A stretch of DNA of 5,260 nt from Pseudomonadota bacterium (GTDB lineage: Bacteria; Bdellovibrionota_B; Oligoflexia; Silvanigrellales; Silvanigrellaceae), in NCBI GenBank assembly GCA_027490595.1, contig JAIXXU010000247.1, forward strand, positions 1 through 5,260, in the 5' to 3' direction. Under the pieces are notes generated by a model. The model saw nothing but the letters and a program-made list of their open reading frames with translations. It had not been told where the DNA came from and did no database searches. Both the position numbers and the translations under genes were made by a program. Below, one piece after another: positions 1 to 5,260 of this stretch. Within the stretch, counting starts at the first letter, position 1. Every line of letters begins with the position of its first letter.

Positions 1-47
1 AAAAAATCAATTTCTCTCAGAGCAAGAAGCTTTTCAACAGCTAACAT
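1..47 (-). CDS. 5' end of an unidentified gene downstream of lon (partial)
   Basis: Only the first 15 codons and two bases lie in the window; the rest is beyond base 1. The reading begins MLAVEKLLALREIDF at an ATG (bases 47-45) with no stop. A purine-rich Shine-Dalgarno (GAGGT, bases 57-53 on the minus strand) sits 5 bases upstream of the ATG, which is why I call a start here. The gene follows the lon stop codon by 22 bp on the same strand with no visible terminator between, so it is probably co-transcribed with lon. The amphipathic start, with the pattern VEKxLxLRxIDxF, resembles the opening of some bacterial cyclic-nucleotide-binding-domain proteins, but 15 residues cannot establish this and I assign no function. 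Confidence 0.6.
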   Translation of the reverse strand, partial: MLAVEKLLALREIDF

Positions 48-69
48 CCCTTACCTCTTGAAATACACA

Positions 70-2517
70 TTAAGCAGCATTTATAGAATTACTCATGTTT
101 TTTGATGTGTTATCAATAAAATCAGTGGGTTTATGTTCTTTATTTCTGCCACAGAAAAAGATTTGGAAGACTTCTGAAATATGAGACACAAAGTGAACTT
201 TTAAACGTCTTTTCATTTGGAGTGGCAATTCTTCAAAAATACCTCTGTTTTTTTCAGGAACACACACTTCGGTAATTCCATTTCTCAAAGCAGCAAGTAA
301 TTTTTCTCTCACACCGCCGATGGGAAGAACACGTCCATTTAAACTGACTTCACCAGTCATGGCGATATCTTGTCTCAATGGCTCTTGGCGAAATGCAGAA
401 ATAAAAGCCATGGCTATCGCAATTCCAGCACTAGGACCATCTTTAGGAATAGCGCCCTGAGGAATATGCAAATGAATATCTTTTTCCTGAAATAGTTTTG
501 CATCGATTCCATAAATGCCGGCGTCACCTCGTATGCAACTTAATGCCGCTTGAATGGATTCCTTCATCACATCACCAAGATGCCCAGTAAGTGTAAGGCT
601 CCCCTTGCCCGCAAATAGTTTAACCTCAAGAGGAAGAATTTCACCACCAACCTGAGTATAAGCTAGTCCAATTGCAATACCCACATGCTTTTCTCCTGGA
701 TTATGATCTTCTCCAATAAACCGTTCTTCTCCGAGGAGCTCTCTAGCAATTTTTGCAGAAACTTTGATGGGTTTCCGATCTTTTCCTTTTTCATCGTTTT
801 CAGCATAATAACGAGCTAATTTCCTAGCAATAGCAGAGATATTTCTTTCTAAATTTCTTAAGCCGGACTCTCTTGTATAATTTTGAATGACAAGCTGAAT
901 CGCTGTATCTTGAATTTGAACCAAGTGCGAAGACAACCCATTCTGCTCCATTTGCTTGGGAACAATATACTGTTTGGTAATTTCAGCTTTTTCTTCTTCT
1001 GTGTATCCAGAAACTTCAATTATTTCCAATCTGTCACGCAAAGGAGCAGGAATGGTATCGAGCCTATTTGCATTGGCAAGAAAAATAACTTGACTTAGGT
1101 CATATGGAACACCCAAATAATGATCACGAAAAGAATTATTTTGTTCAGGATCGAGAACTTCAAGAAGCGCACTTGAAGGATCTCCTCTTTGATCAGATCC
1201 TAGTTTGTCAAGTTCATCAAGCATCACAACTGGGTTATTCACACCGACAGTTTTGAGTGCCTGAATAATGCGTCCTGGCATGGCGCCTACATAAGTTCTA
1301 CGATGCCCACGAATTTCTGATTCCTCACGAACCCCACCAAGACTTAACCGGAAAAACTTACGCCCTAGAGCTTTTGCAATACTTTTTCCTAAACTTGTTT
1401 TACCTACACCGGGTGGCCCAACAAAACATAGTATTGGACCCTTGATTTTTGAGTTTAATTTCTTAACTGCAAGATACTCAAGTATACGATCTTTTATTTT
1501 ATCAAGACCGTAATGATCTTCATCTAGTATTTTTTTACACAAAGTCATATCAATGTGCTGAGCTTCAAAAGATTTCCATGGGAGCTCAACCATACACTCA
1601 AGATAAGATCGAGTGAGTGACGCCTCACTGGAGTCTTGATTCATACGCTCTAGTCTTTTTAATTGTTTTGAACACTCAGTCAGAGCTTCAGAATTCATAC
1701 CAGCACGGTAAATTTTTTCATTAAGATCTTCAAATTCTTCTTTGTACTCTGAATCAAACTCGAGGATTTGAGATACTTTTGCAGGAAACTTGCTTCTTGT
1801 ATCTTTTGGTTGGCAGTCTTTTTGATTCTTTTGGCTTAGCTCTTTTTCTTGAGCTAAAAGCAAGTTTCTCAATAAAAGCTCTTGAACTCGGTGAAGCCGA
1901 AGCATAGGATCAAGAGTACCAAGGATCTTTTGCGCTTCTTCAATTTCCAAACCAAAATGTCCAGCCACGACATCAGAAAATTTACTAGGACATGAAATAT
2001 CTTCAAGTAAAATTGAAAGATCCGCATTTGGAACACGATTTAATCGAACAACCTTTTCAATTTGTTCTCTTAATGCTTGAATAAGTCCTTCAGATAATGG
2101 ACCTTTATTTTTTTCACTGACAGGCTGCAAAGATACTTTAACCGCAGGAAAAGGCTCTGCCTGGCTTAGAAAAGAGACAACCCCTCTTGCTAATCCTTGC
2201 ACGAGAACTTTGGTACGTCCATCTGGGAGTTTTCTTGCTCTAACAACAGAAGCTATTGTCCCTATATCATAAACGTCAAAAGGAATTGGAATAGAAACGG
2301 CTAGCTCCTTAAATTCCTGCCCACAAGAGCCAGAATCACTGCGAAATGCAGATAGAAAGAGGAGCCTGTCTTTGGAAAGTGCCTGGTCGACAGCTTTGAG
2401 ACAAATGTCTTCAGATATAAAAATAGGGAGAACCATGTGTGGGAAAATCACCACGTCCTTTAGCGGCAAAAGCGGCAAAATATCTGGCACAGACTCAAAC
2501 GTCGAAGCTTGGGACAT
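70..2517 (-). CDS. lon: Lon ATP-dependent protease (endopeptidase La)
   Basis: Cytoplasmic AAA+ serine protease that unfolds and degrades misfolded and short-lived regulatory proteins; the family forms hexamers. The 815 residues show the full bacterial LonA order. The N-terminal substrate-binding domain (about 12-220) opens with LPLLPLKDVVIFPHMVLP. A charged helical region (about 220-345) follows. The AAA+ module has Walker A GPPGVGKT (367-374), Walker B VVMLDELDK (D434, E435), a sensor-1 Asn (N484), Arg R496 in LRDRLE and sensor-2 R554 in ESGLRNLER. The protease domain has the catalytic Ser S696 in PKDGPSAG and Lys K739 in GGVREKLLAA, 43 residues apart as in E. coli Lon. The ATG start is backed by GAGGTG five bases upstream (2528-2523, minus strand) and places the N-terminal motif normally. 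Odd point: a polar tail of about 28 residues after the usual C-terminus. Lon is often heat-induced, but I see no convincing heat-shock promoter here. Confidence 0.98.
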   Translation of the reverse strand: MSQASTFESVPDILPLLPLKDVVIFPHMVLPIFISEDICLKAVDQALSKDRLLFLSAFRSDSGSCGQEFKELAVSIPIPFDVYDIGTIASVVRARKLPDGRTKVLVQGLARGVVSFLSQAEPFPAVKVSLQPVSEKNKGPLSEGLIQALREQIEKVVRLNRVPNADLSILLEDISCPSKFSDVVAGHFGLEIEEAQKILGTLDPMLRLHRVQELLLRNLLLAQEKELSQKNQKDCQPKDTRSKFPAKVSQILEFDSEYKEEFEDLNEKIYRAGMNSEALTECSKQLKRLERMNQDSSEASLTRSYLECMVELPWKSFEAQHIDMTLCKKILDEDHYGLDKIKDRILEYLAVKKLNSKIKGPILCFVGPPGVGKTSLGKSIAKALGRKFFRLSLGGVREESEIRGHRRTYVGAMPGRIIQALKTVGVNNPVVMLDELDKLGSDQRGDPSSALLEVLDPEQNNSFRDHYLGVPYDLSQVIFLANANRLDTIPAPLRDRLEIIEVSGYTEEEKAEITKQYIVPKQMEQNGLSSHLVQIQDTAIQLVIQNYTRESGLRNLERNISAIARKLARYYAENDEKGKDRKPIKVSAKIARELLGEERFIGEDHNPGEKHVGIAIGLAYTQVGGEILPLEVKLFAGKGSLTLTGHLGDVMKESIQAALSCIRGDAGIYGIDAKLFQEKDIHLHIPQGAIPKDGPSAGIAIAMAFISAFRQEPLRQDIAMTGEVSLNGRVLPIGGVREKLLAALRNGITEVCVPEKNRGIFEELPLQMKRRLKVHFVSHISEVFQIFFCGRNKEHKPTDFIDNTSKNMSNSINAA

Positions 2518-2621
2518 GGAAACACCTCAGAAATATGCTTATGATTTGCTCCCATTTTTTCAGAACTAGTGAGAGATTCAAAGTCTTAAAAAATGTCACG
2601 AGATGGGAAAGAAGTGAGGAG

Positions 2622-2636
2622 TGGCAATTCTTGCCA
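2622..2636. repeat. Perfect 15-bp inverted repeat, candidate operator
   Basis: TGGCAATTCTTGCCA consists of 6-bp arms TGGCAA and TTGCCA around a TTC centre, with no mismatch. It lies in the lon-ferredoxin divergent gap, and its right arm is the -35 box of the predicted ferredoxin promoter. A dimeric repressor bound here would block that promoter and could also affect lon transcription on the other strand. No regulator is identified. The match does not fit a sigma-54 promoter because the GG and GC elements are two bases too close. Confidence 0.45.
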
Positions 2637-2659
2637 TGTCAAATAAACGCTTCTATAGT
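2631..2659 (+). promoter_or_regulatory. Predicted sigma-70-type promoter for the ferredoxin-dapF-regulator cluster
   Basis: The -35 element TTGCCA (2631-2636) and the -10 element TATAGT (2654-2659) are separated by exactly 17 bp. Each differs from consensus at one or two positions. Transcription would start near 2666, giving a leader of about 22 bases that contains the AAGGG ribosome binding site (2675-2679) before the ATG at 2688. This agrees with the chosen ferredoxin start. The call rests on sequence match and geometry alone. Confidence 0.6.
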
Positions 2660-2687
2660 GGCTTTTTACAATTCAAGGGTGAACTCT

Positions 2688-2969
2688 ATGCCAAGACTTA
2701 CAATAACTACCGATAAAAAAAACTTCGAAGTTCCAGTGGGATCTTCTATAATTGATGTATGTGAAAACGAAGATACTAGTATTTTATTTGGGTGCCGTGA
2801 TGGTGCCTGCGGTGCTTGTATGGTTCGTGTTCTTGAAAATCCCCAAAATTTGAGCCCCATATCAGACCAAGAACAAGACTTTTTAGAAGCCATGGCTGCT
2901 AGAGATGACGAGAGGCTGGCCTGTCAATGTCGCGTACTTGGCAACGTAACCGTTGAGGTATCGCAGTAG
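2688..2969 (+). CDS. Plant-type [2Fe-2S] ferredoxin
   Basis: Small soluble electron carrier of 93 residues made of a single beta-grasp 2Fe-2S domain. The cluster ligands are visible as C36, C41 and C44 in GCRDGACGACMVRV and C79 in ERLACQCRV, a CX4CX2CX34C layout. The CX4CX2C spacing is that of plant/bacterial-type ferredoxins and of ferredoxin domains in oxygenase reductases, unlike the CX5CX2C of adrenodoxin/Fdx of the Isc system. Further family marks are the early PVGSSIIDVCEN segment and the closing GNVTVEV strand. Extra cysteines C25 and C81 are not standard ligands. ATG 2688 is preferred over longer in-frame starts because AAGGG lies 8 bases upstream, the promoter is just ahead of it, and upstream extensions would run into lon. 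No reductase or oxygenase lies beside it, so its redox partner is unknown. dapF follows 28 bp downstream, probably in the same operon. Confidence 0.93.
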   Translation: MPRLTITTDKKNFEVPVGSSIIDVCENEDTSILFGCRDGACGACMVRVLENPQNLSPISDQEQDFLEAMAARDDERLACQCRVLGNVTVEVSQ

Positions 2970-2997
2970 CACTTCAGAAAGGATCCAGATCTTTTGT

Positions 2998-3921
2998 ATG
3001 ATAACGTTTGAAAAATACGTCGCCTGCGGCAATGACTTTATTTTTATCAATTCAAAAGAACTTGAGAGTTTTGAATCGCTCGGCTCCTTTCGATTGTGGA
3101 TAAAAAATTTGTGTCACAGAAACTTTGGCATTGGTGCAGATGGGGTGGTGATTTTATCCTCAAACAGTTTTGATGCACTTATTGTAAATGCTGATGGCTC
3201 TTTTGCGGCCACATGTGGAAATGCATTGCGTTGTATAGGCCTTGCTTTTGCCAAAAAAAAAGTATGGAAAGGATCTCATCCTATTGATGTTTCAAGATTA
3301 CAACTACCAGAAAACCTGGCAGGGCAACTTTTACAAGATGAACTATTTGTAAGAAAGCAAGAAATTTTTGCCACCTTGTTGTCTTGTGATTTAGAAAAAA
3401 ACGAAGTTGTTATTTCTATGCCTCAAGAAATTGACATAAAAGAAATTATATTTAAGAAATCGCACCAAATATTTCCCTCAACAATCAGTGCACTGTTTAT
3501 TGAATTGTCTAATCCTCATCTAGTTTTGTTAGACAATAACCATGCCTTTTCTTCAAAAGAAAACAAAGAATTATTCGGAAAATGGGCACAAACAGAAGGA
3601 AAACTGCATGCAAATTTTCCTATTCCCATTTGCAATATTGGATTCTTAACCTTTGAAAATAGAAAGTGGAAATTGCAGGTATATGAAAGGGGTGCAGGTC
3701 TTACCCTGGCTTGTGGTTCAGGAGCCATTGCCGCCCATGTAGCTTTGGAGCATTATCATCTAGTACCACAAGATAAATCATTTATTTTAAATCTAGAGTT
3801 TCCCGGTGGAATTATTCATACGGGATACAAAAAAGTAGATTTAGAGTATGTAAGAACTCTGGGTGGACAAGCTTTACATATTTTTTCTGGCAGTTTAAGG
3901 AGACCCGATTTTGGAACTTAA
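2998..3921 (+). CDS. dapF: Diaminopimelate epimerase
   Basis: PLP-independent racemase that interconverts LL- and meso-diaminopimelate, feeding lysine synthesis and DAP-containing peptidoglycan; cytoplasmic. The 307-residue protein contains both catalytic cysteines. C73 lies in NADGSFAATCGNALR, which fits the family signature N-x-D-G-S-x4-C-G-N-[GA]-x-R. C239 lies in ERGAGLTLACGSGA. Substrate-binding motifs are also present: CGNDF (N12), FGIGADGV (43-50), NPH (172-174) and ER (230-231). It is about 30 residues longer than the E. coli enzyme, partly through extra sequence at about 86-120, between the two halves' core motifs. ATG 2998 is chosen because MITFEKYVACGNDF matches the normal family N-terminus. 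A TTG 15 codons upstream (2953) is also open but adds unfamiliar sequence overlapping the ferredoxin gene. The nearest purine-rich site, AAGGA (2979-2983), is rather far at 14 bases, so initiation may be weak or coupled to upstream translation. The last 11 bases overlap the next gene. Confidence 0.97.
   Translation: MITFEKYVACGNDFIFINSKELESFESLGSFRLWIKNLCHRNFGIGADGVVILSSNSFDALIVNADGSFAATCGNALRCIGLAFAKKKVWKGSHPIDVSRLQLPENLAGQLLQDELFVRKQEIFATLLSCDLEKNEVVISMPQEIDIKEIIFKKSHQIFPSTISALFIELSNPHLVLLDNNHAFSSKENKELFGKWAQTEGKLHANFPIPICNIGFLTFENRKWKLQVYERGAGLTLACGSGAIAAHVALEHYHLVPQDKSFILNLEFPGGIIHTGYKKVDLEYVRTLGGQALHIFSGSLRRPDFGT
3897..3903 (+). promoter_or_regulatory. Ribosome binding site that fixes a TTG start for the response regulator
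   Basis: AAGGAGA inside the 3' end of dapF is a near-perfect Shine-Dalgarno, 7 bases upstream of TTG 3911. An in-frame stop (TAA, 3896-3898) overlaps it, so the regulator cannot begin further upstream. The first in-frame ATG (3950) would delete the conserved Glu-Asp pair of the receiver domain. Together these make TTG 3911 the best start. Confidence 0.85.
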
Positions 3922-5260
3922 AGGAAATAGAGTCATCATTGTTGAAGACATGCAAGAAGAACTAACAAAATATTTGCGCTTTGCTGCCGAATTAGGCATG
4001 GAAGCCAAGGGCGTGCCTTTTTTTTCACAAGCCATTCAATTACTCAATGATGAAGGTTTTGACTTTTTATTGACAGACATGAATTTAATTGACGAAAAAA
4101 CAGGCACTATATTTTCTGGATATGAAATCATCAAGCATGCTCTTGAAACTCAGCCAAATATTGTTGTCTTAGCAATGACTGCAGATCCTACTCAAGAAAT
4201 TAGTACACAAGTTTTTAAATTAGGTGCTGATCACTTCTTCAGAAAACCACTACACTCAAAAGATGAACTGGCAATTAATTTTGAACTTGCCATCAAATAC
4301 AAACAAAGAAAATCTCTCAGCAGCGCAAAAATTGAAGGGCGACGAGCTCAAGAATGCAAGGCACACCGCTTAGGCGCAGAAGTTTGGACCAAATACCCTG
4401 GTGGCATTGTTATTTCTGAGTTCCATGAAAAAGTTTCAGTAGCCGTGGCAAAGAACAAAAAAATTCCCGTGATCTTATTTGGTCAAACAGGAACGGGCAA
4501 AGAAGAGTTTGCAAAAATTGTTCATCGGAAAAGAAGCCAAGAGGAAGGCGCCATCCCGTTTGTTGCTGTCAATTGTGCTGAACTAAACTCAGAAATCTCG
4601 GGTTCTCTTCTTTTTGGACACAGAAAGGGAGCATTCTCAGGAGCTGATGCCACAACAAACGGTTTTATTGCAGAATCTAACGGTGGTATCTTATTTTTAG
4701 ACGAAGTTCATTGCCTAGATCTGAATACACAACGAAAACTTCTACGCGTGCTCAACGATGGGAGTTACTACCGAGTAGGCGACACCAGAGTTGCCCATGC
4801 TTTTTTTCAACCGCTTGCGGCAACCACAGTTGACCTCGATGCTGAAGTGCAGGCTGGCCGTTTCTTGCCAGATTTACGAAACAGACTCACTGGCGTTGAC
4901 GTTTACCTAGAACCTTTGTCTCAAAGATTACAAGACATAGAGCCAATTGTAGCCTCATTTTTCTTCAAAAAGAATATTGAAATCACAGATGTACTATTCG
5001 ATGAAATAGTTTCAGAATGTAAAAGTTCACAATGGGTTGGCAATATTCGACAGCTTGTCAAAATATTAAACGGTATGCTTGTAATGGCTGAAATCTATGG
5101 CGAACCCCTAGCTATTCATCACTTAAAGCTTCCTCGAGAAGCTGGCTCTGCAATGACAAATCCAAAACCCACCGAACAGCATACTGATTCCAAAATAATC
5201 AACAAAGATGAGTCCTATGCCTCTGAACAATTTGAAAATGTAGAGGAAGTCACAGCACTG
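3911..5260 (+). CDS. NtrC-like response regulator, receiver plus sigma-54-type AAA+ domain (3' end missing)
   Basis: Cytoplasmic two-component regulator; 450 codons are present and the frame is open at the window edge. The receiver domain (about 5-128) has its acidic pocket E12-D13, phosphoacceptor D56 in LLTDMNL, T90 and K112 in FFRKPL, so phosphorylation by a histidine kinase is expected. The AAA+ domain (about 165-405) shows Walker A GQTGTGKE (191-198), loop 1 GAFSGA (240-245), Walker B GGILFLDEV (D264, E265), LLRVL, GRFLPDLRNRL and sensor II WVGNIRQL (R380). This order is that of sigma-54 activators. Several key positions deviate: Gln192 for the usual Glu, Ser243 for Thr of GAFTGA, Thr306 for Asn of the sensor I ATN, and Leu319 for the first Arg of FREDLxxRL. 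A polar linker (about 411-450) follows; a Fis-type DNA-binding helix-turn-helix would be expected next but lies outside the window. No kinase is visible. Translation starts at TTG, overlapping dapF by 11 bp. Confidence 0.9.
   Translation, partial: MELKGNRVIIVEDMQEELTKYLRFAAELGMEAKGVPFFSQAIQLLNDEGFDFLLTDMNLIDEKTGTIFSGYEIIKHALETQPNIVVLAMTADPTQEISTQVFKLGADHFFRKPLHSKDELAINFELAIKYKQRKSLSSAKIEGRRAQECKAHRLGAEVWTKYPGGIVISEFHEKVSVAVAKNKKIPVILFGQTGTGKEEFAKIVHRKRSQEEGAIPFVAVNCAELNSEISGSLLFGHRKGAFSGADATTNGFIAESNGGILFLDEVHCLDLNTQRKLLRVLNDGSYYRVGDTRVAHAFFQPLAATTVDLDAEVQAGRFLPDLRNRLTGVDVYLEPLSQRLQDIEPIVASFFFKKNIEITDVLFDEIVSECKSSQWVGNIRQLVKILNGMLVMAEIYGEPLAIHHLKLPREAGSAMTNPKPTEQHTDSKIINKDESYASEQFENVEEVTAL

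Noticed and set aside
883..1098. Small plus-strand open frame within lon
   Set aside because: It lies entirely antisense to the conserved lon AAA+ and protease-linker coding region, with no recognisable motif.
2372..2569. Small plus-strand open frame over the lon start
   Set aside because: It mostly overlaps lon in antisense and has no family resemblance.
2622..2636. Possible sigma-54 promoter (TGGCA ... TTGC) upstream of the ferredoxin
   Set aside because: The GG and GC dinucleotides are two bases closer than the strict -24/-12 spacing requires; a palindrome plus sigma-70-type promoter explains the sequence better.
2613..2642. Minus-strand TTGACA (2642-2637) as a lon -35 element
   Set aside because: No acceptable -10 lies 16-18 bases downstream (the bases there read CCTCAC), so I do not call a lon promoter.
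2654..2677. Possible heat-shock (sigma-32-like) promoter for lon on the minus strand: CTTGAA followed by CCACTATA
   Set aside because: The spacer is only about 10 bases, shorter than the usual 13-17, and the -10 match is poor.
2439..2687. Longer in-frame start for the ferredoxin, giving 176 residues
   Set aside because: The extension runs antisense into lon, begins upstream of the predicted promoter, has no ferredoxin-like sequence, and ATG 2688 has its own ribosome binding site.
2666..2893. Minus-strand open frame antisense to the ferredoxin
   Set aside because: It mirrors the conserved cysteine-motif codons of a clear gene and has no independent support.
3516..3728. Minus-strand open frame inside dapF
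   Set aside because: It is antisense to the conserved DapF catalytic region and has no recognisable features.

Overview
The window is an AT-rich stretch of bacterial chromosome carrying two divergent transcription units of mostly housekeeping genes. A complete diaminopimelate epimerase (lysine and DAP-peptidoglycan synthesis), a bacterial-type Lon protease and an NtrC-like AAA+ response regulator together suggest a Gram-negative bacterium. A deltaproteobacterial or Bdellovibrio/Oligoflexia-like lineage is possible, but that is only an impression from gene content and AT-richness. I see no insertion sequence, phage gene, CRISPR array, tRNA or rRNA.

Minus strand (1-2517): a full-length lon gene (815 aa) with all ATPase and Ser-Lys protease residues in place. 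It is followed after 22 bp by the first 15 codons of another gene that leaves the window at base 1; its start is supported by a good ribosome binding site.

Divergent gap (2518-2687): about 170 bp between lon and a ferredoxin gene. It holds a well-formed sigma-70-type promoter reading right (TTGCCA, 17 bp, TATAGT). A perfect 15-bp inverted repeat, TGGCAATTCTTGCCA, covers its -35 box and is a candidate operator.

Plus strand (2688-5260): a compact cluster of a 93-aa plant-type [2Fe-2S] ferredoxin, dapF after 28 bp, and a response regulator that overlaps the end of dapF by 11 bp. The regulator starts at TTG with a near-ideal Shine-Dalgarno inside dapF and runs off the right edge. It has an intact receiver domain and an NtrC-type AAA+ domain with several substitutions at functionally important positions (GAFSGA instead of GAFTGA, and changes at Walker A, sensor I and an arginine-finger position).

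The three plus-strand genes are probably co-transcribed, although they have no obvious common pathway. The most interesting points are the divergent sigma-54-type activator fold, the palindrome over the ferredoxin promoter, and the unusual ferredoxin-dapF-regulator grouping. I found no clear evidence of a wholly new system.
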